This document shows, piece after piece, positions 10,138 through 23,392 of a DNA stretch of 64,000 nucleotides. This stretch comes from Fasciolopsis buskii (lineage: Eukaryota > Platyhelminthes > Trematoda > Plagiorchiida > Fasciolidae): positions 180,573 through 244,572 of the forward strand of contig LUCM01010058.1 in the NCBI GenBank assembly GCA_008360955.1. Reading direction: 5' to 3'. The position numbers and the translations under genes were made by a program. Under the pieces are notes generated by a model. The model was given only the letters and a program-made list of their open reading frames with translations. It searched no databases and had not been told where the DNA came from. How positions within the stretch are numbered: the stretch's first letter is position 1; each line of letters begins with the position of its first letter.

Positions 10138-11460
10138 GTAAAGCTTTTTTGGGGTCATGAAATTTCTTGCCCAAAAGCCGTCTCTCACGGCATAATTAGA
10201 AATGTCATATATCCCTACTGCAAATGGAACGACAGCTGATGTACCATTACTTGGAGCAAGAATCTCAGCAGAGCTGTATCTGCCCTTAGAGCTTTCAACT
10301 GATCGTCTGCCAGCTACTATAACAGTGAATGATAATATCAATCAAGATTAACCAAACTGACAACCTCCTCTGTAGACATTTGCAACTGTTTGTCGCCAGA
10401 GTCGCAGATTGCAAGAATGATAAATGCCGATGTAAATATAGATGGATTGTTACAGTTATTTTCCGGGATGGTCGTGGCCAACATGTTGTCGATAAACAGC
10501 AACACAATATGCTTGATGTCTTGGGCCACTGCCTTCCAGGCTTAACACGCGACCCTAGGACATTTTCACACACACCAAGTTCAAAAACCAAAATACTCTT
10601 AGTGGAGGGTGCGTATATACATATTGGACCACATGACGGCTAGTAAGATGACATTGGTCCTAGGCTCCGTCGATTTTCATTTTTACATTGAAAGATTATC
10701 TTTGCATCGGGCTTCAGGAACCTTTATTGACTAGCACAGTTCATCCCATTCGATCTCCAGTAACTGCTCCTGCATTTTACTGTTGGATTATACCTAGAGG
10801 CTACGGCACCTGAGTTGCTGGTTTTCACTGAAAGTATTGTCCGACTCCCGTTATTTGTGGCACACTCCCCAGTGCTCACATTAGTCACGTCAGAAGCCCG
10901 AGACGTTATTTTGGTTGTGATAGGTGCTTTCAGCAAGGTGTTCACATCCAGAGTAGAGTAATACCTTCGGTTTTTGTTGCTCATGCTCACACAGACATTG
11001 ATTTTATGACCGGTATATGTTAATGTTTCCATATTGGCGGCAGTCCCATTCATACTGTCAAAACGTCTTCATTGTAACACATGAATTTGGTGTTTGGGAT
11101 TCACGCAGTCTCTTAAATTCTTGGCTAAGAATTGGACGTGGGGTCCCATCATCTGAGCAGCACTGCGATAGACGAGCTGAGAAATGTCATTATTCAAACA
11201 CATTCCGCCGTACCGCGCGACTTTCAACACTTTTGTTGTCGTACGCTATATGGTTAATCGACTTACATTCAAGTTAAAATGTACCAACTTAGAGACTTTA
11301 ACCATCCGTTTCTAGTCTTCTTCCAATCAAGTTGACGGTGCTTTGAACCAGCTGTACTCAACGCGACAATTATCAATACTTCGTCTAACATGTCACCAAT
11401 TAAACAGCATCTAAAAGGACACTTTATTCGAATTTTCAACTGCTTGCTATTAACCTTCAC
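10132..11460 (-). other. Cluster of minus-strand open segments, unassigned
   Basis: Four open stretches lie in minus-strand order: 11460-11269, 11053-10724 (109 codons), 10529-10338 and 10341-10132. The last two are separated by a short stretch resembling a tiny intron. Peptides such as NNPSIFTSAFIILAICDSGD and ISNYAVRDGFWARNF look protein-like, but no family is recognised, and plus-strand frames over the same DNA (10329-10643) are just as open. They could be 3' exons of the gene model at 20661-11915 or chance. Confidence 0.15.
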
Positions 11461-11914
11461 ATTTCTCTACCGCCTTTACCCAAAAGCTGAAAATCGTGCT
11501 CCATTTGGCCAGTTTTGGAGTACCAATTTTCAGTAGTTTTCATTTGTCACAATTGTGAACTTCGAGGCATGAGGTGCATACATCTAACTTTTACTCACAT
11601 AATCATAGATATATATGTACAACTTGGTGAAATGTGCGTCATTTCAATTACCTGTCGATTGTTTGGGCGACACACCGGTTACTGACGTTTAGGAACCAAC
11701 AATTGACACACCTTTCTTCTACTCTGTAAACCTGGGAGATGAACCAGGATCACAGGTGTTAAACAATTTATATATTTCACAGGCTTACCATGATATCTAC
11801 AATCGATCGGTAGTTGTGCATTGCAATGTTTGTTTGAGTGCCTATCTCCCAGCATGAAATATCCACGATGTCACTGACTGATGCACTCAGCCTACTGAGC
11901 ACTGTTCCAGCAGA

Positions 11915-14900
11915 CTACTGCTCAGGTGCCCACTCAGTGTAGCAGCCTGAACGTAATGCCGTTTGAACTGAGGAACCTGTTAGCCTGTTGTATACGTCCA
12001 GGGATAAAAGGAAGTCATTCAGGTTATGCGAATCTCCCAACGAGTCACATCTCCGTGGGTTTGGCACAACAATGGAAGATTTAAGAGCCCCGACGGCTAA
12101 GGTAAGAGATAACTCCCGCAAAGCATTCTGAAAGGCTGCTGAAACAAAACGTCAAAAAATAGACGTCGAAATAGTGAGTCTTGCATTAAATGATCATATG
12201 ACATATCTCGCAAAAGCTGTCTGATGCCTGTTGATCGAAAGATGCCGAGCTCCAATAAATTGTAATAGACTATGCTCTCGTACAGGGCTGTGGACCGCAT
12301 TATGGTTGGCTTAGGAACGTCGAAGTCGAAACATCTGGCTTCTCCTGGAGTTCAGTGAAACGTGAATATTTACTTAGGCAAATCGATTTTTAGGCATAGC
12401 AACAATTAAAAATCGGTAGAAACTACAATAATCGCATTCAACACTCCGAGAACTTGCTTCATTCGTGAGATGAGTTGCCTTTCGACAAGCACCGCTTCAG
12501 AAGTCTACTAATTAACACAGCATCAAGGCGTACTACCCTTTATGGACGGAGTAGCTCTGTCCCAGAGGTGCCTTAGAGCTTTTGTCCTCTTCGTTGGATG
12601 TCATAAAGTTATCCAACAAAGTTCGTCTGAAAACGGAGACATCATCAAAAGTTTTCAGGATTTTAGTAAAATGATAGACCTACCAGTGGGGTACAGTTCC
12701 ACATAATCGGATACCATTGCGGAAGTACTTCAACCTTCATCAACATCTTGCATGCCGTGAAGCCGTTAGCTTTCAACAAATCACCCTTCTGAAAACCACG
12801 ATCAAACCACTGTGAACCGTGGCTATGGAATTTTCATCTGGGAACCTCACAGCCAAATACATCAGTAAAATATAATGACAACAATTAAGTCCATGTGCTC
12901 GGGTGAGGGTTTGGTCACTGGTTACTGGGGGCCCGTAAAGATTGTATTCAACCATACGGGGTCGCGTTTATACCCACGAAAACACAACATTCAAACTTCT
13001 CGTACAACATCGTCATGTGCAACAAGAAACTTCTGTCGCAACAAATGGCAATTATAAATCTCACGTGATGGAAGCAGCATACCCATTATGCCTCTGGAGT
13101 ATGGAAAGGCTAGGTGACCTGGCATCCGGATTGAAAGGAAAGCTTACAAACCCAGTAAATCGTTTATTTGCCATGAACCTGCGTAATGCTACAAGACTTC
13201 AAGACGTTTTACAAGGTCGGATACTGTATTGGAAGGATTTACGTACAAATAATGACGTTCACGGGACAGTATGCACAGGGGATTCGGCATCATCCACATT
13301 AAATATGCATGTAAGAGAAGAAGCCCAAGCATGTTAAATGAACACACTGACAAGATTAGAAAAACTAAAGTGAACACAGTCACTAGAAAATGTACAATTT
13401 TTGCTGGGTGTCCGTTAAAGACAATAATAATGATGTTAAAAATAACTTATTTCACGAACAGTGCCAAAACGAATACACTGTTCATTATCATGATGCATGA
13501 TAATGACAGTGACAAAAAAAGAAACAGACGCTGACATGCAAGTGGAGCAGGTTCTGGAAGACAACAACTGATGCATATGTTGGGTCAGGCCGGTTCAAGA
13601 AATTCACAGCCGGTATCAAACAGTTGCGGGGGCTTCGGGTCGATGAGTTTAATGTAAATGTAAGAGGCGACCATTTGTTAGGACTCAGCAAATTTGATCT
13701 TATAGTGCTCTACTGTTGGTTGTAGGGCCTTACGCCGAAGGAGAGTTTCTTAGTGGTAATATAACGAGGTGGGAAGAGAAATGATAGTAAATCTATGAAG
13801 AGAGCGTGAATTAAGATTGGATCCGGCCATAGCTCTGGAAGTGAATTACTTGTTGGGGCCACTTTCCTTACCCCGGGGAAAAAGGAATTAGGTGGCACTC
13901 GTGAAAAAGAAGGCAGGAAAGCTATCGAATATCGCCTTGGCGATACGGAGTTTTTTCTGCACACAGAGTCGGTATGTCTGGTTGCTCTATTTCCCTCTGA
14001 TCTATATGACCGTTATTTACTTTTGTCCACTTCGATATATACATATATATATATATAATTTAATCTTGAATTGCATTCCACCTACTGTGAATTTGCCAAG
14101 CACTTTTATTTGTTTTTATCCAACAAGTGACCATGCAATACGGGCCACAAGAACTTGCATATAATCTTCACTATCTCATCTATCCAGCTGATGACGTGCC
14201 ACAGCCTGGGATTCCAAATATCTTCACACACTCGCCTCACAAACCTTACTTGGGAAAACTGAATTCATTCAAAATATGGATGCTAGAAGCCATGATTCAC
14301 TAGTAAAAGTGAACGTGGTCAATAGAATCGGATAAAGAGGCACCAAGGAGTGAGTGTGCCTAACTGCTACTGCAGGCGCTTCCATAGTTTACAGTGAAAG
14401 GGTATCATTTCGCATTACATTGGTTGGTGACCAGGAGACAATGGACTTGGAGCCAGCCAAAACCACCTATCCGATTCTGGTTGTTTCGGCAGTTCTGCCG
14501 GACATTGAAGTTCTACGTAAATATAAACACTCGGTCGTCTTCCATAAGGTGGCGCAGGTATATTGTCTGGGGTGAACGTGTAGTCGGCTCACTAGGCGTT
14601 AGATTCGTTTGCCGACCAAAGCCGTCAGATTGGGTCATTAGGAGTAGGTTAAGTATTTAAACGAGACTGCGATTTCTTTGCATTGCATAGACTACTGGGC
14701 GAGATCGAGATCCTGCGATGTTTTACAACAATTAAATGGATAAAAATCACCAAATGCGAAAAAATGTGCCATGGAAATCGCGAAAAGTTCTTTAGGTGAT
14801 AAATACGAAATGTGGCGCACGGGTGAAGAAAATCCTCCGAAAAGCATTCTGTATCAGGAGTGATGAGATCATTGCCGTACAAATGACTTTGACGCATCAT

Positions 14901-17900
14901 CTTAAGCATGCCTTTGTTTTCCTGAAATTTTGTTTGTTCGCACTCACCGCACGACTTTGACACTCCCTGCTTCAGATTCTGCGTAAACCGCATGCATTTC
15001 TGTACAGTGACATCGGCTGTCATTTTCAGCCTTTGCGGTCGCATATTTGATGTTCGTTTGTACTTGTATATTGATTACCTTTATAATCCAGTATCGCGGA
15101 ATTTACGGATCAGTTGTGTTTCGGTTCTGGGACTCGACTTTTTCTACGCTTTGCTCAGATGCTTCTTGCAGACATCACTGACCCTTATTCATATGTGCGA
15201 TTCTTATTTCTCCGAGACCAGGGGGTACGAAGTTGGTGTAAGATTCTAGTAATCACTATAGCACTTCTGATCCTTGATCTCGGTCGACAGAACCACATAT
15301 TTTCCTGGTCTGTAGTAACCGAAGTATTTCGGGTTTCATATCACGTTAAGCGCCTAACCTTTCTCGTGGTCGGATAGCTCCGTCTCATAAGCCACCATCC
15401 ACCGTGTCTGCTTGTCCCCACTGTGGCTTTCTTTAGTCCGCACAAGTAAACCCCTAGGGACTGCGGCATGCATATGTCGGCATCTCTGCACTTGGGGAAA
15501 ACAGACCATCAGCAGCAGCTACGATAAATTTATCACGCGGAAAATTATTGTTTAGCGAAGGAACTACAGAAAGCACCCAACCATTCGTTTGCTACAAAAC
15601 ATTCTGCCTGGATAAGTTTGTGCCCACCAACAAAAGCTGACTGGGGCTGCGAATCCACGGGCCACCTTCAACAATGATCATGTTTACCACCTGTTCAGAC
15701 CTGACCCCACAAGAGGAAAAAATCAATGTCGATCTATTTTGCTGGGCTGTGAGACGACCTGGGGCAGTAGCGCATCAAACTGACCGCATATCCCTTACCA
15801 TTCGAACAATCTAGCTTTCAGCTTTCCGTCCCCTCTTAACTCACGCCTAGTACGTATGCCGACATTTAGTAGAACTTCTGTCCTTTCCTTCTTAATTAAT
15901 CATTTATGCTTACAGAAACTGCTCGTGGGACAAATTGCGGCAAAGAATGACTTTTGGTCTTAAACCCCAGCGTTACCAAGTCAATGGAATCAGTGCTTTT
16001 GGGAGATGCAAGACGATGGCTGAGAAGCACGCACTTTTTATTCACAGTACAATCAAGGAATGACTGAGCCATGCGTTTCATAAGCGATATGCAGCTTGCC
16101 AGTTGGTGGTAGACATTCCGGACACCAAGTGTCACCCCTGCCCCCCACCCCAACCCCATTTCAAGGTCTGGATTCTGAAATGCTCGAGGGTTATTTACTG
16201 TTAGCATTTCCCCATATATTTACCAATTCGCGCATCATATTTTTGGTCATTTTCACTCGGTTTACTCCAGATGGAATACACTTCAGACCTCTTTCCTCTT
16301 CCTCTTATTCCAGGCCTGATGACAACCATAGTTCCTATCCACCGGCAAACAAAAATTGCTGATTTAACACAGACCTTGTCGCTGACACCTCCTACCCGAA
16401 CCTCTGCCCTAGCTAATCGTTCTCACTGGAAAGCTGGTGCTCAAGTACCGGTCTTGGTCAAGGCACAGACTATCGAAAATTGGTCGCCGATTGCTTTGGA
16501 TACCCATAGACAGACGAACTGTTACGACCGGCCAAAAGCACGGCTACTAGTGCCACCGGAATCCCACGTGCTCCTTACTGCCACTCAAGACCGAAAATCC
16601 TGACACGAAATAAGGGAACTTAAGGGAAATTCAGGACAAGTGCATTTAAGAACTGTTTTCACTTCTTACATAAACTCTTTTACCTATCCATAGCACCTCT
16701 TGGTCCAGTTCGCCACTCCTCGCAAGTCAGTGAAACAAGTATTGCGAATTCCATAAACTTTCCTGCACAATTGCTCAATAAATTTTCATAATTTAAATAG
16801 CCTGGCATGGTCTAGACTGTTCACCCTTCCCTTCAGTCCCAACCAGCAGATTACCCCAAGGTAATAGGCAAAGTTACTGCCAATTCCATACTACTGTTTT
16901 ACAGAAGCAATCATGTTTTGTGAACCGTTTGCCTGGGATTATATAAATATCAACGCAGCATGACGATATTATCCAATTTGATCTATTTTCTTTTCGAGTA
17001 TCAAATGAGTGTGCATTCGTACACTGATGCGGACATCGACGTCAGAGGATTTTGGGAAAATTGTTCTCATATCGTATCTGCTTACATCTTTTTCAGTCCT
17101 TGTATCACCGGCTAACAAGAGTATTTGGCGCATCACGTGTCGAGTACTCTCTAGGAGTACAACACATTTTCCCAAGCGTACTTTCAGTGAGTCAGGAAAA
17201 AAATGGTACGCTCAACAGAATACCTGGGTATTTTGGTTGCCTTTAGCGACTCTCCGGTTGTACTCCCATGGGCTTCAGGTGGTAATTTAATAGGTAACTC
17301 ATTAGCCATCAAAAACTTGGAATAATTGAACCTTCTGAGTGAGGTTCTGAGTAAACCGGAAATGTTCAACATTATGGTAAATTGCTCTTATTTTCAAAAA
17401 CAATGTCAGTTTATCAAAGTCAGATGTTAAGTAACCCGAGATCTTTGGGATATGGTTTAAAGAGTGCTGTCAGCTGTAATGGATGACGAATCGGCGGTAG
17501 GGTACTTCTGGCTGGGTGACCCCGTAGGATACCTACCCAGAGTCACCGGTTGACACAAAGTTAAAGGTAGTTCCTTACACTTAGCGTTTCACTTCTACGA
17601 AAACAACCGGAAGTAATACGCTATTCTTAAGGGAACCAAAGCATAAGATTGAAAGAAATAGGTATTTGGTTACGTAGCCTTCGCAACCGCAGCTTTACTG
17701 TTAGACGCAACAAGTACACACACATAATAACTCCAGTTTACCCAGACGAGGACCATTAACTGAATCATTTTTATGTTAAGCATAACATACAAATGACAAA
17801 TTACGTCCTTCCCGTTACATTGAGGGGGGACCTAATGATTCAAAATTAAGTATTTCACGTTTTATTAATGGCAGTATGATCCCACTGAAAACAGTTAGTC

Positions 17901-20661
17901 ATGTTTTTAAGTTTATTTTGTAACTGTGCAACTCAGTAGATCTAAACAGGTTTTTACTACCTCCGTTAGTAGGCGATACAAAACAAACCCATTTTCTCCC
18001 CAAATTTTTTCGACCATATATTATTCACCTAGCTCCAGCAGCACTTAGGGGATTGATGCTTCACACTGAATTCTCGAAATTATGAAAGTTCTATCTCACC
18101 TAAGGTGATTTTTTTGTTCTAACTGGGATGTGCCATCTATCCACTACCATTCAAAAGACAAGCGATGTCAAGCGCCAAAAACAGCAGGCCAAAGCACTCG
18201 ACAACCAGTGGAAGATTCAAGTGCTTCCATCGCTGCTCAAAACAAGGCGCACTAAGCACCAAATATTAAATTCGCCAATGACGCGAAACAATAGGCTGCT
18301 TACCTGCTCCTCTGGCAACCAGAGGTTTCCAGTTAGCTCTTTGCTTATGTTGTGATCTCAAGGATAAACACTGATCGCCTAACATCCGCCCATTTAGAGT
18401 TTCTCCCCTTTTAAAGATCACGATTAATCTGACACGCAGCTTCAAACCAAAATTCAGGTCTGGACCTTTAATCTGGCTTGGAACAGATAGAACAGGTCTT
18501 GCCGCATCAATAAATAGTGATCCAAACTTTGCAACTATCTTGCTAAATATTTTCACCCTTTCCACAAAATCTAGTTCCTTACGATGCCCATGGAAACTAT
18601 TGATAGTTATAACGCAGTACAAGATGGACACAAACAAGCCATTTATAAGTACTGGCTATTAAATCTCACCAAATAATTGAAAATTTATTGAACAAACAAA
18701 TCACCAGTACCTCGGTGACTCAAACTGCTTAGTCCTAAACAACACAGCTTCCTACATTCTCGTTCCACCTCTCAGTTTGGCTTCTTAAACCTGGTCATGG
18801 TGGAACTGACAAGAAAGTGACCTCAGTGACACTGTTCCTCGACATGGTGAAGGGGTTCGATAATGTTGTCCATTCCTACCTTTTAAACAGAGCACGTCTC
18901 TTCGATATCACCAGCCCTCTCCTTACTTAGGTGACCTTTTAACTGACCCAGGAGCTGCGAGTTTTTCTTATTGATGGATAAGCATATCAGCCAAGAACTG
19001 TCACCAACGGACCCATTCAGGGCAGTGCCCTAAGACTGCTTTTATTTCTTATACATAGAAACTACATTTTAACTTTTATTAGTCACGGCACTCCCTCCCC
19101 GTTTGCAGACGATATTAAAATAGTATACTTGTTGAAGCCTAACCAACACAATTCCATTACCGAGAACACCTTTGAGGATTTCTTCCCTGTTGGTCGCTGG
19201 TGTTCTTAATGGATCTCGAAATCGTCAGCTAGAAGGTGTAAAGCCATTATCCACTAATGTAACACCAGTCCTAGGTTCGCGTCCACTGAATTTAAGCTGT
19301 TTGCCGTCAGACACGTAGTACATAATGTCAGTCTAAATTATTCTGCCGCGCTTAACTTTTCCGAGTACGCCATTTTCCAAGAGGCAAAGGCTACGAAGTA
19401 CACAGGTCCAGTCATTAGATTCGTGTGCCTCTTGAAAGCTATCCCATGTTCAAGGTTCCAATGATAAATCAATTTTTGAATAATACTGTTTGATTTTTTC
19501 AAATATGCTTAAAGTCGACAGGCTTGTGATAGAATATCTGCAAAGCAGCTCGTAGGATGGACCACAATTATAAACTATGGAGAACGTTACCTGTTCCTAA
19601 ACCCTAAACCACTGTGGTTTCGCCGTTAAAAGATGAACCTGGTCTTCCCCCACCGTCCCCTCTGTAGCCACTCGTATTCAACTGTTCCTCAAAAATTCCG
19701 CCCAGACACCACATAGTCCTTCCGTTTTTGACAACTTACTTTGCTCAATTTTGCTTCAGAAACTGCCCAGGGGGTTCCATCTTTTCCTTATTAATCAGCC
19801 TTGAAATAAATTGTCATCCTTCATCGCGAACCGAATTCACAGGCCCAAGTAAGCTCCGCTTTAGATATATACCTGTAATCATCTAAGGTTATAAGCTTGC
19901 CTGGCATCTGACAATCTGAAGACAAAGTATGTAAACCTGTCATCCACTTTTAAAGGGTAATGCACTTTCACTCCTGCCGAGTAGCTCCGAATTCACCATA
20001 TTTATTCCGATGGACGATTACGCCCCATTCGTAATATCCACAATGGCGCAGTTTATTTACAGATTACCATACCAAGGACCTGTGCCAGACAACGAGTTAA
20101 CTACAAATTTTATTTCAGATCTCAAATTCTGGAAGTTCTTTCGCAAACCTACACATCCCACGCACAAACCGTGATGTACGCTACCAGACAAAGATGGACA
20201 CAGTCTATCCAAAATCTGGACCCATTCAAATTCATTAGGACTTGAATAAAGACATCATCATTTTAGTCCTAAATACTTACACACACCAACCTTGAGCATA
20301 AAATGGAAGCTGATTCGGAATGCCCAGTGCAAAGTCATTCTCGCATGGTAGGCACACTTAGATCTGCAGTTTTGATTGATGCTTACCACTGGTGGGCCAG
20401 CGTGAGCTGGTGGATGGCACCTTCTACCTCCAGCGCAGAAGTGGTGGTTTCCAGGACTGGGTTTCCAGCGCACGATCGGTCCTTGCAACCGTACACCAAC
20501 AAATCAGTCTGTCTGAGTACTATTTTCTGTTCTATGATCCACTCTTTCCTGTACTTACGAGCATCAAAATGCCTCCTGGCCTCAAACGTTTCTTTCTCTG
20601 CCCTTCCCGCATTTCTTAGTGACAGGCGAATGGGCCTATACTCGCAAGGCGTTGCAAACAT
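11915..20661 (-). CDS. Hypothetical ten-exon gene model, function unknown
   Basis: I could link ten minus-strand segments whose borders have GT and AG and whose reading phases agree: 20661-20387 (ATG, 91 codons), 18596-18304, 17180-17086, 16174-15914, 15062-14948, 13897-13734, 13188-13148, 12845-12785, 12309-12165 and 12138-11915 (stop TAG). The product would be about 557 residues. Better-supported parts are 18596-18304 (97 codons, donor GTAAGC), 16174-15914 (87 codons, acceptor ATTTCAG, donor GTAAGC) and 13897-13734 (54 codons, acceptor after TTCTTTTTC, donor GTAAGG). The exon at 15062 has a poor acceptor, and the last intron would be only 26 bp. No domain is recognised. A LINE remnant and a dispersed repeat would lie in its introns. 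Since I selected sites to fit, and about 125 GTAAG sites are expected by chance in both strands, this is a hypothesis. Confidence 0.25.
14034..14059. repeat. AT dinucleotide microsatellite
   Basis: Run of alternating A and T with one C interruption. Confidence 0.85.
16255..16840 (+). repeat. Dispersed repeat, copy 1 (partner 40665-41270)
   Basis: This stretch and 40665-41270 share a series of diverged but collinear blocks. Examples are TCCACCGGCAAACA against TTCACCGGCTAACA, GTACCGGTC against ATACCGGCC, ACTAGTGCCACCGGAAT against TTAGTACCACTGGAAT, and an end block in which both read CAAT(A)AAT...AAATAGCCTG. Spacing is nearly the same along 550 bases, which excludes coincidence. No protein frame is shared between the copies and no transposon motif is recognised, so it may be a SINE, an LTR or a non-autonomous element. 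Confidence 0.7.
18660..19860 (+). mobile_element. CR1/jockey-like LINE reverse transcriptase remnant
   Basis: Blocks occur in the order expected for a LINE ORF2 RT: LLSPKQHSFLHSRST (about 18730), VTLFLDMVKGFDNVVH (about 18820, motif A), GPIQGSALRLLLFLIH (about 19010, motif B), SPFADDIKIVY (about 19095-19130, motif C) and a C-terminal stretch with YGERYLFLNPKPLWFRR (about 19580-19625). Frames change several times and stops are common. Unlike the other LINE copies here, the catalytic FADD at 19102-19113 is intact. The endonuclease is absent, so it is 5' truncated. Its fine family is uncertain. Confidence 0.75.
20387..20661 (-). other. Possible first coding exon (gene model 20661-11915)
   Basis: An ATG-initiated frame of 91 codons runs to a GTAAGC donor. 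An in-frame TAA directly precedes the ATG. The peptide is rich in charged residues (for example ARKYRKEWIIEQK). A plus-strand frame (20303-20665) covers the same DNA and is its shadow or rival. No domain is recognised. Confidence 0.25.
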
Positions 20662-20923
20662 TTAAAATAGCAATAGCTAAAGAAATCTCTCTCCGTTTCC
20701 TGGAAATGTATTAACTCTACAAGCCAACGCTATTTACCATCCATTTCAATGAAAACATTTTTCGTCTATTTTGCTGCTTTATTCTTATCACCATTATATC
20801 TAAAGCATCCATGGAATATGAGTATTACGTTAACACCTTTCACCTGACGCGATCTGACTGGAATCCAAACAGGCTGACTGAGCGATTGTTCATCCCGCAG
20901 CTTCTGACCTGTCTCTTTTCCAG

Positions 20924-21001
20924 GTGTCACTTTTGCAGTCCTTGCAGCACCCACGCTTATTGAGAGAATACAACTCCAGGATTTTCACCCTCTGTTTCTA
21001 A
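20924..21001 (+). other. Possible terminal exon, plus strand, contested
   Basis: A strong acceptor (CTCTTTTCCAG ending at 20923) is followed by 25 open codons (VSLLQSLQHPRLLREYNS in part) and TAA. The minus strand over 20766-20954 is equally open and protein-like. Listed because the acceptor is strong; function unknown. Confidence 0.15.
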
Positions 21002-23390
21002 TCCATCGGTCACCTTTCCTCCTACGTCGTCTCTGAGATTAAATTGTTATCACTCAAAAATGTGCTCCTCTTCAATTGAAGGTGTCACAACTAGACAGAA
21101 CTGCGCTATTTTAGTGCAGAGTGCACGGGGTCAGAGCTTCTCCGAAAGAGGGTTGGCAGAGAGCTGAAGAGAAGGTGGATCGAAGCTCATTGAGATTATC
21201 AGCCAGTGTTATCACTTAAACAATTACAATCAAGATGGCGGCGTACAACTTACCTGTCACAAGACTAAATTTTTGCAGTGACCTCGAAGTACTGCTATTT
21301 GCAGTTACCGCTTATACCAAAAGCTAATATATCTCGTCTTACGTTTTGCTGTTTTCCATTCATCATTTTTCTCTCATTTTTATGTGCAAGTGTTTAATTG
21401 ACATTGCTCTCATCCATTTATACACATTAACCGTGTGACAAAGCCTATCTATTGGGTAGCCGAAGAAGTATTCGTTCGGCTCTGTTCATTTCATTTCAGT
21501 TTACCGAGTTGTTTGCAGAGAGCCAAACATTTTGTGGGACTGATCAGTGGCAACATTTGCAACATGCCACCGTTTTCAGTATGACATTTGAGGGGAGGCG
21601 AGGTCTTCTCGAATAGTGCTCATATTAGTAACGAATGCTTCGTTCATCCGTTTATTTCAAGCTAAATTTCAAGAAAATCATTGTTTAATTGGCCAGTTGA
21701 CTACGCACATTTTCGGCAGTGGAGTTGATTTTTAACATCATGCTGGAGAACAAAGGACATATATTTCCCTCTTCAGTAAGCTTGATGGACGAAAGAACAT
21801 GGTAGACGCTGCCGTGGACAGGTATCACTTTTATGCTGATTTGTTACCTGTTGTTGTGTCTTGAAATGTCTCTGGGATCGACAGACGAAAGTGACTGTTT
21901 TTTCAAACACGAACTGTGACAACAAAATAAGTGAGACTTTCCTTACGGTGACTGGTGGTTGATTCAGGCCATTTCCGTCTCCAGCACAGCGTTCAAAATT
22001 AATGGATCTGGAGACAGTGGAGAAGTTGTATGATCATACGACCGTCCTGTAAATGCCTTCATCCAAATTTCTCTTCTTTGCTAATGGAGTCTGTTGAAAA
22101 AGACCTTCTTTTGCTCCCATTGATAACGTATTGGATGAACTTAATGCGCTCTTTTTGTGGCTCCCCTAGGGTTCTCCGTTACCTCGATAATGAATGATTC
22201 CCTCTATAATTCTGGCATTTGTTGGCATGTTTTGCCCATCTCACAAGCGTCTTTTTCTACAAATTGTGGCAACTGTTGTTTACCGGCTATCCTCTGGCCT
22301 TTATTTCATACGCCCATGAACTTGGTATGCAATTATGTATCGTTTTCTTCAGTTTTGTCCGAGAAGTTTGCATCCACTGCATTTGGCTGTCATTTTTCAT
22401 CCACTTCAGTGGTGGCTCCGCGATAGTGTTGTTCGCAGAGATTTCAGTGACACCTGATAGCTAAATATTTTCCATTGATTAATTTAGCACAGAAACACGA
22501 GTGAACAATGGAAAGGAAATGCTTTATTGTAGAATGTCATGTGCATCCGAATTTTGGGTCTTCTAAGAATGCACAATAAAGCCAGTTTTCTCTTGAAAGC
22601 GACATAACTACATGTTGCCGAAGCTGAACCGATCTAAAGACGTTGCGCACATTGTGGCCCAAATTTGCAAGTGCATTTTAACTAGAGCCTGCCTGCCTCA
22701 CCTCCATCTGCGTATCATTGGTTAAAAACAAGCGTGCCCATTAGGCAATGGTATCCTTTTCGACACATGTTGTTGCTTGGGATGGCTTGCCAACAGGAAA
22801 ACAGCCAATTCGCAAGACCCAAGCAAAGCAACTGCATATAAACGGCGGGATACATTCGAACCATGCTCACGTCGGGTGTCTCAAACGGCTGTTCCCCACC
22901 GATTGTTTGTCCTGTCTATGAGCAAACTTTGCAGCAGGCAAAAACAACTGTCGACGCCAAAACAACCACTCTAAGATGCAATATCAACAGCTGAACTATC
23001 GGTTGTGCTGTTTGCTTTGTTTCACTCAGCCTACAGTAGATGCATTTACACTCACTCTGTGCAAAACTGAACCTTCAAAGGTACATTATCCATGCATTTT
23101 TCTCATCAGAATTCTCAACTCGTCGACCATGTCAACAAGGCGGTCTTCAACGTCATCGGGCCACATAATCCTTAAATAGGAATACAAGTTAATGTTGCAT
23201 TTTTATTCGACGAAACAAATCGTTATGGTAGCTGGGGGAGAGTTGTTAAGCGGTGATAGTCCATCTATGTTTTACTGGATCGAAACCTTTCTCCTACCTC
23301 CAGGGCGGCTTATTTAGGCACAGCTTGAATGTCCTCTTGCAGCCCTAAATAAGCATGTCAATCCCACAAATCCAGTTCACAGGTGTTCTA
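21002..23390. other. Unassigned DNA
   Basis: No transposon block, repeat or domain is recognised. The frames at 22157-22464 look hydrophobic but have no supporting context. AATAAA occurs near 22575 on the plus strand without a recognisable gene before it. Confidence 0.4.
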
Positions 23391-23392
23391 AG

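Noticed and set aside
12942..13337. 131-codon plus-strand frame
   Set aside because: Length alone is not evidence: about ten such frames are expected by chance in a window this size. No motif or splice support, and the opposite strand has rival exon candidates.
17097..17186. Plus-strand 90 nt exon with good acceptor and donor
   Set aside because: A minus-strand exon of equal quality overlaps it and fits a longer chain. Kept only as a finding about ambiguity.
20303..20665. 120-codon plus-strand frame
   Set aside because: Overlaps the minus-strand ATG frame 20661-20387, which ends at a consensus donor. No motif on the plus strand.
22830..22880. Possible tRNA B box on the minus strand (GGTTCGAATG)
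   Set aside because: The conserved CC at the end of the B box is missing, and no A box or cloverleaf can be built.
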